DNA of 64,000 bases from NCBI RefSeq assembly GCF_001882345.1, contig NZ_MINL01000001.1:186001-250000 (forward strand), read 5' to 3'. The stretch's first letter is position 1. Each line of letters begins with the position of its first letter. The notes under the pieces are model-generated. The model was not told where the DNA came from, did not search any database, and was given only the letters and a program-made list of their open reading frames with translations. Below, piece after piece: positions 52,177 to 61,948 of the stretch. The translations under genes were made by a program, and so were the position numbers. The DNA comes from Halomonas sp. QHL1 (GTDB lineage: Bacteria; Pseudomonadota; Gammaproteobacteria; Pseudomonadales; Halomonadaceae).

Positions 52177-53373
52177 ATGTCATCAACATCTGCGGGTAGG
52201 GCAGCGTCAAAAACGCGCCTTGCATCGCCAATAGAGCGCTATCGAGCGGACTTAGAGCGCGATGATTTTCAATATGATGCAGCCCAGGAGTTGGCGGTAA
52301 AGCATTTGCAGCGGCTTTATGACGAGCTCGTCGCTGCGCCAACAACCGTCCCCAAAGCGCTGGTCGCTAATAAAGGGCTGCACAAAGGCTTAAAAGCCAA
52401 AATGGCGGGGTTGATGGGTAAGAAGTCCTCGTCATCTGATGAGCCTGTCTTGCCTCAAGTTAAGGGGCTCTATTTTTGGGGCGGGGTAGGGCGTGGTAAG
52501 ACCTACTTGGTCGATACCTTTTATGAAGCCTTACCCTTTCCCGACAAAATGCGTACCCATTTTCACCGTTTTATGCAGCGCGTCCATAATGAGCTGACCC
52601 ACTACAAAGGTGAAAAGAATCCGCTGGCCCTCATCGCGGGTAAATTTGCCACCGAGGCCCGGGTTATCTGTTTTGATGAGTTTTTTGTCAAAGATATTAC
52701 CGATGCAATGATTCTTGCCAACCTGCTGGAGGCGCTGTTCGAGCGTGGGGTGGTGTTGGTAGCGACCTCTAACATCGTGCCTGATGATTTATATAAAGAT
52801 GGCCTGCAGCGGGCGCGCTTTCTGCCAGCCATTGAGCTTGTGAACCGCCATTGTGAGGTGGTTAACGTCGATTCTGGGGTCGATTATCGATTGCGCGCGC
52901 TAGAGCGAGCGGCCATTTTTTACTCGCCGCTAGACGAGGCGGCAGAGCGCGAGCTAGCGCGCAGCTTTCGGGAAATAGCCGGGCATGAGGGGGAGACAGA
53001 GGCGTCGCTAGAGGTAAATCATCGCGTGTTGAAAACGCGTCGGCTGCATGACGACGTCGCTTGGTTTGAGTTTGTCGAGCTCTGCGATGGGCCGCGGAGT
53101 CAAAACGATTATATTGAACTAGCCCGCGAGTTCCATACGGTGCTGGTTTCCAATGTGACGTGTATGGATGCCAAACAGGATGATCAGGCGCGCCGCTTCA
53201 TTAATATGGTCGATGAGTTTTATGATCGTGGCGTCAAGCTACTGATGTCCGCGGAAGCGCCGATTGAAGAGCTTTATCGCGATGGCAAGCTAACGTTCGA
53301 GTTCCAGCGGACTCTCTCTCGTCTGCAAGAGATGCAGTCCAAGGAGTACTTGGCGCTGGCGCACAAGCCCTAG
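52177..53373 (+). CDS. zapE: cell-division ATPase ZapE (AFG1-like)
   Basis: AFG1/LACE1-like AAA ATPase that associates with the Z-ring late in division. The 398-residue protein has Walker A GGVGRGKT at residues 102-109 (LYFWGGVGRGKTYLVDTFYE), Walker B VICFDEFFVKDITDAM and sensor segment LVATSNIVPDDLYKDGLQRA. It starts at the ATG after GGGAGG; the longer frame from 52081 is not supported. rplM-rpsI follow, preceded by their own promoter. Confidence 0.95.
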   Translation: MSSTSAGRAASKTRLASPIERYRADLERDDFQYDAAQELAVKHLQRLYDELVAAPTTVPKALVANKGLHKGLKAKMAGLMGKKSSSSDEPVLPQVKGLYFWGGVGRGKTYLVDTFYEALPFPDKMRTHFHRFMQRVHNELTHYKGEKNPLALIAGKFATEARVICFDEFFVKDITDAMILANLLEALFERGVVLVATSNIVPDDLYKDGLQRARFLPAIELVNRHCEVVNVDSGVDYRLRALERAAIFYSPLDEAAERELARSFREIAGHEGETEASLEVNHRVLKTRRLHDDVAWFEFVELCDGPRSQNDYIELAREFHTVLVSNVTCMDAKQDDQARRFINMVDEFYDRGVKLLMSAEAPIEELYRDGKLTFEFQRTLSRLQEMQSKEYLALAHKP

Positions 53374-53416
53374 GGCCTTACGGGGCGTCGGCTAAGTAAA
53401 AAAGTCACAATACGGC

Positions 53417-53445
53417 TTAACTTGTCACTAGCCTTACTGTAGAAT
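53417..53445 (+). promoter_or_regulatory. candidate promoter of rplM-rpsI
   Basis: TAGAAT (53440-53445) with TTAACT (53417-53422) at 17 bases. The -35 is weak, but the -10 and the leader length of about 105 bases to rplM are reasonable. Confidence 0.4.
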
Positions 53446-53460
53446 GCCGCCTCGCTGCAT

Positions 53461-53530
53461 GTTGCTGGGTTAAACCAGCAACCAAAAAGAATAGGGATGG
53501 TGCTTCGCCGTATAACGGTGTAAGTCACCC
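53461..53530 (+). promoter_or_regulatory. structured 5' leader of rplM
   Basis: A hairpin GTTGCTGG-GTTAAA-CCAGCAAC (53461-53482) and a second imperfect element GGTG...CCG-TATAA-CGG...CACC (about 53500-53530) precede rplM. In E. coli L13 represses its own operon through the rplM leader, so this could be the equivalent binding site; that is inference. Confidence 0.4.
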
Positions 53531-53557
53531 AATACATTTAATCTGGTGATTTCATCC

Positions 53558-53986
53558 ATGAAGACGTTCAGTGCTAAGCCGCAGTCCGTCCAGCGCGACT
53601 GGTATGTAGTCGACGCTACGGACAAAACGCTCGGTCGTCTGGCAACCGAGATTGCTCGCCGCCTACGTGGCAAGCATAAGCCCGAATTTACCCCTCACGT
53701 TGATACTGGCGACTACATCGTCGTCATCAACGCAGAGAAAGTCCACGTAACCGGTAATAAGGCGAAGGCAAAAACCTATTACCGCCACACTGGTTACCCG
53801 GGCGGTCTGCGCTCTATGACATTCGACAAAATGCTTGATCATGCGCCCGAGCGTATCATTGAGTCTGCCGTTAAAGGCATGTTGCCGAAAGGTCCCTTGG
53901 GCCGTGCCATGTACACTAAATTGAAAGTGTATGCTGGCAACGAGCATCCGCATGCTGCCCAACAGCCGCTTGAACTGAACCTCTGA
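53558..53986 (+). CDS. rplM: 50S ribosomal protein L13
   Basis: Early-assembly large-subunit protein. The 142 residues (from [20 protein letters not shown]) match the usual length. Family features [40 protein letters not shown] and [20 protein letters not shown] are present. rpsI follows 13 bases later in the same operon. A GGTGAT sits upstream of the start. Confidence 0.99.
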   Translation: MKTFSAKPQSVQRDWYVVDATDKTLGRLATEIARRLRGKHKPEFTPHVDTGDYIVVINAEKVHVTGNKAKAKTYYRHTGYPGGLRSMTFDKMLDHAPERIIESAVKGMLPKGPLGRAMYTKLKVYAGNEHPHAAQQPLELNL

Positions 53987-53999
53987 GGAAATCTTCGCC

Positions 54000-54389
54000 A
54001 TGACACAGCAGTATTACGGTACCGGGCGCCGCAAGACTTCCACCGCTCGCGTGTTTATGAAGCCGGGCTCTGGCAAAATTACTGTCAATAACCAAGACCT
54101 AGACCTCTATTTTGGTCGTGTTACCGGTCGTATGGTTGTTCGCCAGCCGCTTGAATTGACTGAAACCCTTAACCAGTTTGACATCTTCGTGACTGTCGCT
54201 GGTGGCGGTGGCTCTTCTCAAGCTGGCGCCATTCGTCACGGCATCACTCGTGCCCTGATGAACTACAACGAAGACCTGCGTCCTTCGCTACGTGCCGCAG
54301 GCTACGTAACGCGTGATGCGCGTCAAGTTGAACGTAAGAAAGTCGGCCTGCGCAAAGCACGTCGTCGTCCGCAGTTCTCCAAGCGTTAA
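54000..54389 (+). CDS. rpsI: 30S ribosomal protein S9
   Basis: Small-subunit protein whose C-terminal tail contacts the P-site tRNA. The 129 residues begin [20 protein letters not shown] and end in the invariant basic tail [12 protein letters not shown], ending Lys-Arg as in nearly all S9 proteins. A strong intrinsic terminator lies about 20 bases after the stop. Confidence 0.99.
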   Translation: MTQQYYGTGRRKTSTARVFMKPGSGKITVNNQDLDLYFGRVTGRMVVRQPLELTETLNQFDIFVTVAGGGGSSQAGAIRHGITRALMNYNEDLRPSLRAAGYVTRDARQVERKKVGLRKARRRPQFSKR

Positions 54390-54407
54390 TTTTTACGCTA
54401 TGCGGCA

Positions 54408-54439
54408 AAACGCCCAGGTCATCGACCTGGGCGTTTTTT
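54408..54439 (+). terminator. intrinsic terminator after rplM-rpsI
   Basis: CGCCCAGGTC (54411-54420) and GACCTGGGCG (54424-54433) around an ATC loop, followed by TTTTTTA. Confidence 0.92.
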
Positions 54440-54463
54440 ATTGGAATATCAAAAAATTATATT

Positions 54464-54487
54464 GCTCGTACCACTATGGTCACGAGC
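54464..54487. promoter_or_regulatory. palindrome upstream of petABC
   Basis: GCTCGT-ACCA-CTA-TGGT-C-ACGAGC is an almost perfect inverted repeat with one unpaired base, in the 208-base gap between rpsI and petA. Symmetry and position suit a regulator site or an RNA hairpin; no known operator is recognised. Confidence 0.4.
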
Positions 54488-54597
54488 GGTTGTTCTTGTG
54501 CACAGCGCTTTGTTTTTTTACCATAGAGCGTAATTAATATTCGTCGTCGCAAGACGCCTTTGCGGCGGAACGGGTAAGCTGATGGGAGAAACCTGAA

Positions 54598-55197
54598 ATG
54601 GCAGATAACGGCGTAAACAAAGGCCGACGCCGTTTCCTCGTAGGCGCCACCTCCGTTGTGGGTGCGGTAGGTGCTGTCGGGGTAGCGGTACCCTTTGTGG
54701 CTTCTTGGCAGCCTAGTGCCAGGGCAAGAGCGGCGGGTGCTCCCGTTCAAGCAGATATATCCAAGCTTGAACCTGGGCAACGGATGACCGTTGAGTGGCG
54801 GGGACGTCCGATTTGGATCATCCATCGCACACCTGAAATGATTGAGCGCACAGAGTCGCTCGAAGAGGGGGTACTCGCTGATCCAGAATCAGCCGAGCCG
54901 CAGCAACCAACTTATATTGAAGGGCACATGCGCTCTATCAAGCCTGAGATTGGGGTGCTGATTGGTATCTGTACGCATCTGGGCTGTTCGCCGCTTTTCC
55001 GGCCAGAGCCTGACGCTGAGGGTGTTGGCGTCGATAACTGGCCGGGTGGTTTCTTCTGTCCTTGCCATGGCTCTCGCTTTGATTTGGCTGGTCGCGTGTT
55101 CAGTAACGTCCCCGCACCAACCAATCTTGAGGTGCCACCCTACCGCTTCGAAAATGATGACATCATTATCGTCGGCGAAGATGAGGAGTCTGCCTAA
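54598..55197 (+). CDS. petA: ubiquinol-cytochrome c reductase Rieske iron-sulfur subunit
   Basis: Rieske 2Fe-2S subunit of cytochrome bc1, which passes electrons from ubiquinol to cytochrome c1. The 199 residues start with a twin-Arg-containing membrane anchor (GRRRFLVGATSV, about 9-36). The cluster-binding boxes are CTHLGC (125-130, Cys125 and His127) and CPCHGS (154-159, Cys154 and His157), with Cys130 and Cys156 as the disulfide pair. First gene of petA-petB-petC; its stop overlaps petB (TAATG). Confidence 0.98.
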   Translation: MADNGVNKGRRRFLVGATSVVGAVGAVGVAVPFVASWQPSARARAAGAPVQADISKLEPGQRMTVEWRGRPIWIIHRTPEMIERTESLEEGVLADPESAEPQQPTYIEGHMRSIKPEIGVLIGICTHLGCSPLFRPEPDAEGVGVDNWPGGFFCPCHGSRFDLAGRVFSNVPAPTNLEVPPYRFENDDIIIVGEDEESA

Positions 55198-56456
55198 TGG
55201 GTAATCCGAATAAAGCCAAGGCGGAAAAAGGCATCATGCGTTGGGTGGATGACCGCTTTCCCGCTACACAAATGTGGCAAGAGCATCTCTCCAAGTACTA
55301 CGCGCCGAAGAACTTTAACTTTTGGTACTTCTTTGGTTCATTAGCGCTGCTAGCGCTTGTTAACCAGATTCTTACCGGTGTCTGGTTGACCATGAGCTTT
55401 AACCCCTCCGCTGAAGGTGCGTTCGATTCCGTCGAATACATCATGCGCGATGTGGAGTGGGGGTGGTTGATTCGCTACATGCACACCACAGGGGCCTCGG
55501 CCTTCTTCCTCGTCGTCTATCTGCATATGTTCCGTGGCCTCTTATACGGCTCTTACAAAGCACCCCGCGAGCTAGTGTGGGTCTTTGGTATGACTATTTA
55601 TCTGGTGCTAATGGCGGAAGCCTTCATGGGTTACCTGCTGCCGTGGGGGCAAATGTCTTACTGGGGCGCACAGGTAATTATCTCGCTGTTCTCGGCGATT
55701 CCGGCTATCGGTCCCGATTTAGCGCAGTGGGTACGTGGTGACTTCCTGATTTCAGGTATTACCCTTAACCGTTTCTTTGCGCTGCACGTGGTCGCATTGC
55801 CAATCGTCATTCTGGCGCTCGTTGTACTGCACATCATTGCCCTGCATGAGGTGGGTTCAAACAACCCAGACGGCATCGATATCAAGCAGAAGAAAGATGA
55901 GGCCGGTGTGCCGTTGGATGGGATTCCGTTCCACCCCTATTACACGGTGAAAGACCTTGTTGGCGTAGCAGTATTTCTGTTCGTTTTCTGTGTGGTGGTG
56001 TTTTATTTCCCAGAGGGCGGCGGCTACTTTATTGAAAAGCCAAACTTTGACCCCGCGAACCCGCTGCAGACGCCTGATCACATTGCGCCCGTTTGGTATA
56101 TGACGCCTTTCTACGCCATTCTCCGCGCGATAACCTTTTCGGTGTTTGGCTTAGACGCTAAGTTCTTGGGCGTTATCTTTATGGGGGCGGCAATTGCAAT
56201 ATTGTTTGTTCTGCCCTGGCTGGATCGTAGTCCGGTACGCTCAATGCGTTACAAAGGCTGGATGTCGAAAACCATGCTGACGCTGTTTGCTATCAGCTTT
56301 GTCATCCTGGGTGTTTTGGGCGTGTTGCCATCGACAGAGGGTAGGACGCTCCTGGCTCAGGCGTGCACCGTGATCTATTTCGCCTTCTTTGTCTTGATGC
56401 CGTTCTACACCAAGCTGGAGAAGACTAAACCCGTTCCGGAAAGGGTGACTGGCTAA
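55197..56456 (+). CDS. petB: cytochrome b subunit of bc1 complex
   Basis: Central membrane subunit of complex III with two b-type hemes. The 419 residues have eight or so membrane segments and the family sequences WGWLIRYMHTTGASAFFLVV, YLHMFRGLLYGSYKAPRE (His heme ligands), GYLLPWGQMSYWGAQV and, for the Qo site, a PEWY-like loop replaced here by PVWYMTPFYAILRA. The start overlaps petA and the stop overlaps petC by one base each. Confidence 0.98.
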   Translation: MGNPNKAKAEKGIMRWVDDRFPATQMWQEHLSKYYAPKNFNFWYFFGSLALLALVNQILTGVWLTMSFNPSAEGAFDSVEYIMRDVEWGWLIRYMHTTGASAFFLVVYLHMFRGLLYGSYKAPRELVWVFGMTIYLVLMAEAFMGYLLPWGQMSYWGAQVIISLFSAIPAIGPDLAQWVRGDFLISGITLNRFFALHVVALPIVILALVVLHIIALHEVGSNNPDGIDIKQKKDEAGVPLDGIPFHPYYTVKDLVGVAVFLFVFCVVVFYFPEGGGYFIEKPNFDPANPLQTPDHIAPVWYMTPFYAILRAITFSVFGLDAKFLGVIFMGAAIAILFVLPWLDRSPVRSMRYKGWMSKTMLTLFAISFVILGVLGVLPSTEGRTLLAQACTVIYFAFFVLMPFYTKLEKTKPVPERVTG

Positions 56457-57223
56457 TGAAAAAGTATCTATTTGGACTCCTTTTCGCGTTAGTGCCAGTA
56501 ACGGCGATGGCAGCGCCAGCTGCAAGTGTGCCTCACTCAATGGATCCTGATCTGCAAGATCAGGCCTCGCTGCAAAATGGCATGAAGCTCTATGTGAACT
56601 ACTGCATGGGCTGCCACTCGCTTCAGTATCAACGCTTTTCCCGTGCGGCTGACGACTTGGGAATGCCTCAGGATCTGGTTGAAGAGAACCTTATTTTCTC
56701 ACCTGAACTGGCCTATAACGACCAAATGCATAACGCTATGAGCAGCGGCGATGGTGAGAGTTGGTTTGGTGCGCCGCCGCCGGATCTGTCTCTCAAGACG
56801 CGTGTGCGAGGAACCGATTGGATTTACTCCTACTTGCTCGGGTTCTACAAAGATCCTAGCCGTCCCACGGGCGTTAACAACACGGTGTTTGACCTAGTGG
56901 CAATGCCAAACGTGTTGGAGCCTCTGCAGGGCGTTCAAGAGCTGGTATGTGCTGAAACTGACCGCCCGGTAGAAGGCCAAGAGCCGGATGCGTTATCGGG
57001 CAAGTACCAGTCTTGTGATGTGCTGCAAGTGACCGAGCCAGGCGAGCTCGAGCCTGCGGAGTTTGAGGAAGCGATGTATGACCTTACTAACTTCCTGGCT
57101 TATGTAGGTGAGCCTTCCAAGCTTCAGGCCCAGGCGCTGGCGCCTAAAGTACTGATCTTTATTTTCATTTTTGGTGTGATTGCTTACCTGCTCAAGCGTG
57201 AGTACTGGCGAGACATCCACTAA
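56456..57223 (+). CDS. petC: cytochrome c1 subunit of bc1 complex
   Basis: Periplasmic heme c subunit anchored by a C-terminal helix. The 255 residues have a signal peptide (about 1-20, VPVTAMAA), the heme-binding CMGCH (residues 50-54), the later RGTDWIYSYLLGFYKDPSRP, Met-ligand region FDLVAMPNVLEPLQG and a C-terminal membrane segment (APKVLIFIFIFGVIAYLL). A hairpin terminator follows. Confidence 0.98.
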   Translation: MKKYLFGLLFALVPVTAMAAPAASVPHSMDPDLQDQASLQNGMKLYVNYCMGCHSLQYQRFSRAADDLGMPQDLVEENLIFSPELAYNDQMHNAMSSGDGESWFGAPPPDLSLKTRVRGTDWIYSYLLGFYKDPSRPTGVNNTVFDLVAMPNVLEPLQGVQELVCAETDRPVEGQEPDALSGKYQSCDVLQVTEPGELEPAEFEEAMYDLTNFLAYVGEPSKLQAQALAPKVLIFIFIFGVIAYLLKREYWRDIH

Positions 57224-57247
57224 TTAGTAGTAGCTGATGGTCAGTTA

Positions 57248-57275
57248 GGCGCACGGCGTAAGTCGTGCGCCTTTT
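57248..57275 (+). terminator. terminator after petABC
   Basis: GGCGCACG (57248-57255) with CGTGCGCC (57264-57271), followed by TTTTGCTTG. Confidence 0.72.
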
Positions 57276-57372
57276 GCTTGTCAGCATGGCAGTAAAGCAA
57301 AGCAAGCTGGCTTCCCCTAAGGTAGCGCTGGCGTGTTATTATCCAAGATTGTTTTGATGTGAGGATGCTTTC

Positions 57373-57999
57373 ATGGGTGTTGTGGCCAAGCGGTCGTCGA
57401 TGATCTTTTACTCAGGTAGTGATGATCATTTCAGTCATCGTGTGCGCATTGTGCTGGCCGAGAAGGGGGTTGCCGTCGATATCGTCGATGTGCTCGAAGA
57501 AAAACCGCCGGAAGAGCTGGCAGACCTCAACCCGTACAACAGCGTACCGACGCTGTTAGATCGTGACTTGGTGCTGTATGAGTCCAAAGTCATGATGGAG
57601 TACTTGGATGAGCGTTTCCCGCATCCTCCGCTGTTGCCTGTTTATCCTGTAGCGCGTGCGCAAAGCCGCCTATGGATGCACCGCATTGAGCGCGAGTGGT
57701 GCCCAATGGTCGACCTGATTCGCAGCGGTGGAAAGAAAGAGGCAGATAAAGCGCGTAAAGAGTTGCGTGAAAGCCTGATCGGCATATCGCCTATTTTCGA
57801 GGATATGCCTTACTTCATGAGCGAAGAGTTTACGCTGGTGGATTGCTGTTTGGCGCCTGTATTGTGGCGTTTGCCGGAACTCAACATCGAGTTGCCTGAA
57901 AAGCAGGTCAAGCCGCTGCTGTCATACATGTCGCGAGTATTCGAGCGTGAAGCGTTTAAGGCATCTTTAAGTGAGCGTGAAAAAGAGATGCGCGCTTGA
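57373..57999 (+). CDS. sspA: stringent starvation protein A
   Basis: GST-fold RNA-polymerase-associated protein that in E. coli helps stationary-phase and acid survival. The 208 residues contain the thioredoxin-like N-domain ([20 protein letters not shown] and [20 protein letters not shown]) and the helical C-domain ([20 protein letters not shown]). There is no catalytic Cys/Ser of true GSTs. sspB lies 66 bases downstream; sspAB form a conserved pair, following petABC as in many gammaproteobacteria. Confidence 0.96.
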   Translation: MGVVAKRSSMIFYSGSDDHFSHRVRIVLAEKGVAVDIVDVLEEKPPEELADLNPYNSVPTLLDRDLVLYESKVMMEYLDERFPHPPLLPVYPVARAQSRLWMHRIEREWCPMVDLIRSGGKKEADKARKELRESLIGISPIFEDMPYFMSEEFTLVDCCLAPVLWRLPELNIELPEKQVKPLLSYMSRVFEREAFKASLSEREKEMRA

Positions 58000-58065
58000 A
58001 TTCATTTGGCTCCTTTGTGCTCGACAAGGGCAGGGAGCCTTTCTTGTAAGGAGGAGGGAGTCTAG

Positions 58066-58572
58066 ATGAAATCGAGTCGCCCCTATCTCGCCCGAGCGCT
58101 CTACGAGTGGTTGTTGGATAATGAGCTAACGCCTTATCTGGTGGTTGACGCTACCTTGCCAGGCGTAGAGGTTCCGCGTCAGTTTGTTCAGAACGGTCAG
58201 ATCGTTTTGAACGTGGCGCCGACCGCTGTGCGTGATCTTTTTATGGAGAACCAGGCGATAGGCTTTAATGCGCGCTTTGGCGGGCAACCTATGCAGGTAA
58301 TGATACCGATCCCGGCCTTAATCGCTATTTACGCCCGTGAGAACGGTGCAGGTATGGTCTTTGGTCACGAGCCTGAGCTAGGCGATGGAGCCGAGTCCTT
58401 TGGCGATATTGAGGACGAAGATAAGCCCTCTACCAAACCGGAGTTGTCGGTCACAGAGCCTGTTCCTGAGAAAAGTGACAGTGATACTAAGGCTTCAAGC
58501 GAAGAGGCTGATAAAGAGGCTCAAGCGAAGAGCAAGACGAAGAAAAAGCCCACCCTGCGGGTCGTAAAATAA
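58066..58572 (+). CDS. sspB: ClpXP specificity adaptor SspB
   Basis: Adaptor that delivers ssrA-tagged proteins to ClpXP. The 168 residues start MKSSRPYLARALYEWLLDNE, with the peptide-binding fold including QIVLNVAPTAVRDLFMENQA and INARF-like FNARFGGQPMQVMIPIPALI. A long acidic, disordered linker (about 105-158) leads to the C-terminal ClpX-binding module TLRVVK, typical of SspB. GGAGG precedes the start. Confidence 0.96.
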   Translation: MKSSRPYLARALYEWLLDNELTPYLVVDATLPGVEVPRQFVQNGQIVLNVAPTAVRDLFMENQAIGFNARFGGQPMQVMIPIPALIAIYARENGAGMVFGHEPELGDGAESFGDIEDEDKPSTKPELSVTEPVPEKSDSDTKASSEEADKEAQAKSKTKKKPTLRVVK

Positions 58573-58588
58573 CGCCCTGGGTTGCTTA

Positions 58589-58630
58589 CAAAAAAAGCCT
58601 CGCTCATTTGAATTGAGCGAGGCTTTTTTT
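58589..58630. terminator. bidirectional terminator between sspB and dolP
   Basis: AAAAAAGCCTCGCTCA (58591-58606) faces TGAGCGAGGCTTTTTTT (58614-58630) around a seven-base loop, with A and T runs on both sides, so it can end sspAB on the plus strand and the lpoA-dolP run on the minus strand. Confidence 0.93.
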
Positions 58631-58663
58631 ATGGCTACTAGAACGCAATGGGGAAATAGCGGG

Positions 58664-59236
58664 TTAGTCTAGGTAATCAAATACTTTTACGATTCGCTGT
58701 ACGCCGCCAACCGAGGAGGCTGCATTGACGATCCGATCAGCCTCTTCGCGGGTAACGCGGCCCATCAGGTAGACGCTGGCATTTTCAGTGGTGACTTTTA
58801 TCTTCGAAGAGTCAATACGGTCATTGGTTGCCAGATGGCTGATTACATTGGTAGTTAGCCAGGTGTCGGTCAGGCGCTGGCTAGCCGGTAGGCGGGCGGC
58901 AATGGTGAGTTCGTTGTGGACGTCAGTAACACCGCGTAGGTTACTGGCAACTTCACCCGCCTTATCGCGAAGCTCTTCACTGGGTACTTGACCCACCAGA
59001 AGCACGACGCCGTTATAGCTATGAGCGCGAATACGGGCATCGCCTAGCCGGCCGTCGGCACGCTTTAGCGCGGCATCAACTTCACGCTCAATGGTGGTAT
59101 CGATAGCTTCAACATCGTCGCTACGCTGGGCATAATTGGACTGATTAGAGGCTGAGTTGTTGGCACAGCCGGTAATGAAGAGTGCCGCGCAAAGCACAGC
59201 GGCTATTAAGGCGCGAGGGGAGAGGCGTTGGGCCAT
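58664..59236 (-). CDS. dolP: BON-domain outer-membrane lipoprotein DolP (YraP)
   Basis: Outer-membrane lipoprotein with two BON domains that supports envelope integrity. The 190 residues start with a lipoprotein signal (ALFITGCANNS, lipidated Cys about residue 24) and two BON repeats, the first with HSYNGVVLLVGQVPSEELRD and the second with VTTENASVYLMGRVTREEAD. It ends the diaA-yraN-lpoA run as in E. coli. Confidence 0.94.
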   Translation of the reverse strand: MAQRLSPRALIAAVLCAALFITGCANNSASNQSNYAQRSDDVEAIDTTIEREVDAALKRADGRLGDARIRAHSYNGVVLLVGQVPSEELRDKAGEVASNLRGVTDVHNELTIAARLPASQRLTDTWLTTNVISHLATNDRIDSSKIKVTTENASVYLMGRVTREEADRIVNAASSVGGVQRIVKVFDYLD

Positions 59237-59325
59237 CGGTATGACTCCTTGATGCTAGCAGTAAAGCATTGTTTAAAAGGTTTGGTTAAAAACCACTCGC
59301 TTGGTGACGCTATAATAAGTTCTAT

Positions 59326-59934
<609 letters not shown>

Positions 59935-59964
59935 TTAAAGTGTAAAGACCGTTTTTAAAGACAG

Positions 59965-60342
59965 TCAAAAGGCATCAAAAGCAGCTTTCACCCAATGGAA
60001 TTCGAGATTGGGCTGCTTGCCCGTTATCGCTAGGATATCAAAGCGGCAGGGTGATGAAAGCCCGCTGCGGGCGATATAGAGCCTTGCCGCACGCACCAAG
60101 CGTTGCTGTTTCTGGTATGAGACCGTTTCCAGCGGATGTCCGTAGCGCGTCGTCGTGCGGTGTTTGACCTCAATAAAGACGAGAATATCGCCATCTCGCA
60201 TTACCAAGTCAAGCTCACCTCCTTTCACGTAATGATTCTGCGTGACAAGGGTGAGCCCCTGTTGGCGCAGCCAGTGAGCGGCAAGCTGCTCAATGGCTGC
60301 GCCGCGGGCACGGGCAGTGTGGGCGTTAGTCGTCACTGTCAT
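59965..60342 (-). CDS. yraN: YraN family endonuclease-like protein
   Basis: Small (125-residue) protein of UPF0102 with a PD-(D/E)xK nuclease-like fold. The motif region GGELDLVMRDGDILVFIEVK followed by HRTTTRYGHP shows the putative catalytic Asp, Glu and Lys. Function unknown. The 5' end overlaps the lpoA 3' end by 17 bases, so translation is coupled. Confidence 0.93.
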   Translation of the reverse strand: MTVTTNAHTARARGAAIEQLAAHWLRQQGLTLVTQNHYVKGGELDLVMRDGDILVFIEVKHRTTTRYGHPLETVSYQKQQRLVRAARLYIARSGLSSPCRFDILAITGKQPNLEFHWVKAAFDAF

Positions 60343-61834
60343 CCAGGTTAGGGATTAAAATGGGTGAGGGCACACCGTTCTGGAATTTGGCCCAGGGTAG
60401 TTCGCGGTAGATACGACCGTCGTCGCTTAAGTAGAGGGTGCCGGTGCTGCCATTAAGGCCGTTCAACTCGCCAAGGTTGGAAAAGCGGATAGCCAGCTCG
60501 TAAGCATCAACGCCCATTGCCATCAGGCGGAACATGGAAGCATCAGATTCGTCCCGCAGGCTTTGGTAGGTAGATGCATAGGGCAGGGCCTCTTCGCCAC
60601 CGACGGCGGCGTCAGGGATCTGCCAAGGGATATCCACGAACATGACCTCGTTTAGATCTTGGTCAAGGCGTGTCTGAAGGCGCCCTTCATGCAAGTGTGA
60701 GGTAGCATAGATCGGCAGATCGGGGGCGTAGTAGTAATCCATAGTCGGTGGCACCTGGCGCGCATACTCGGGCAGGGCGAGCAGGAATAGGGCATCAATA
60801 TTGCTTAGACGCGCGCGATCACCGCTGACATTGAGCGCGGTTTGTACGGCATTGGAAACCGAGCTATCCGGGTTGTAGCGCACGGCGTTGTTGATTTCGC
60901 CGCCCTGGCTATGCCACTCGTTCCAGAAGGCTTCGCCTACGCGTCTGCCCCAGCCGTTATCCGGTACCATCATGGACATTTGACGGTGACCATCCTGCCA
61001 GGCACGACGGGCAGCTTGGCGCGCTTCATCTTCGGCTGAAAGGCCGTACTGGAAGAGTCGCTGGGCTTGGTTGTTATCGCCGCTGCCATAGTTGAGCGCC
61101 AGTGTCGGAAGCGGCACGCTATCGCGCTGCTCTAGCTGGGTTACTTGATCCTTATCTAGCGGGCCAATAATTAACTGCGCATTCATTTGTTGGGCGCGGT
61201 CGTAAAGCTCATCCATTGAGTAGCTCGAGGCGTCCAGGAAGCTCAACTCTACATTGCTGCCTTTAACATCATGGTGCTGCCGCATAGCCGTAGCGATGGT
61301 ATTGGCGACGCTGCTAAGCGGGCCTGATTCGGGCAGTGCTACCACGATGCGGCGTATTTCCTGACCCTCAAGCTCTGGCAGTGCAACGCTCACCGCACCG
61401 CTGGGCTGATCAAGCGCCTCACGGGCCCAGCGCTGGCGCTCTTCAAGCCGCTCCTGCTGGTTGGCCTGCATTGGCAGCTCGTCATCGAGTACCTGAGTGG
61501 CGCGCAGTACGGCACGGGGTTCATCTAGCGCGCGGGCAAGCTCGGAAAATAGCAGTGCCCAGCGTACCCGGTCGGATTCTGAGAGCAAGCTTTCATCAAT
61601 CCCATCGGCGGTTTCGAAGGCTCTGTCGCGCTCACCTTGGCGAGCCAGAATGTTAGCCGCTTCCAGGCGTGTTTTCGCGGCTTGCTCTGGCGCTTGCTGT
61701 TCCGCTTGGCTGAGTAGCTGGCCAGGGTCTTCATCGGGCACTCGATCTACCACGCTAGGCGATTGCATCGCACAGCCAGCAACGAGAAATGCCACAAGAG
61801 CAGCGGCGACTAAGCCACGTAATGACTGTTTCAT
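60326..61834 (-). CDS. lpoA: penicillin-binding-protein activator LpoA
   Basis: Outer-membrane lipoprotein that activates PBP1a for peptidoglycan synthesis in E. coli. The 502-residue protein (from MKQSLRGLVAAALVAFLVAG) has a lipobox with Cys about residue 21, a TPR-like N-terminal half (about 30-150) and a periplasmic-binding-protein-fold C-terminal half with RIVVALPESGPLSSVANTIA. The start is supported by AAGGAAG; the frame is open 26 codons further without signal-peptide logic. Divergent from rsmI. Confidence 0.93.
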   Translation of the reverse strand: MKQSLRGLVAAALVAFLVAGCAMQSPSVVDRVPDEDPGQLLSQAEQQAPEQAAKTRLEAANILARQGERDRAFETADGIDESLLSESDRVRWALLFSELARALDEPRAVLRATQVLDDELPMQANQQERLEERQRWAREALDQPSGAVSVALPELEGQEIRRIVVALPESGPLSSVANTIATAMRQHHDVKGSNVELSFLDASSYSMDELYDRAQQMNAQLIIGPLDKDQVTQLEQRDSVPLPTLALNYGSGDNNQAQRLFQYGLSAEDEARQAARRAWQDGHRQMSMMVPDNGWGRRVGEAFWNEWHSQGGEINNAVRYNPDSSVSNAVQTALNVSGDRARLSNIDALFLLALPEYARQVPPTMDYYYAPDLPIYATSHLHEGRLQTRLDQDLNEVMFVDIPWQIPDAAVGGEEALPYASTYQSLRDESDASMFRLMAMGVDAYELAIRFSNLGELNGLNGSTGTLYLSDDGRIYRELPWAKFQNGVPSPILIPNLDDSDD

Positions 61835-61948
61835 GTATCCTTCCTTAGGTTTCCATTTGCGCTGTCGCTGCTTGTCAGCGATTGACCAAGCCACTGCACA
61901 AGCATAGCGCACCAGCAGGGCAAGCCATCAACGAATTGAGAGTCAACA

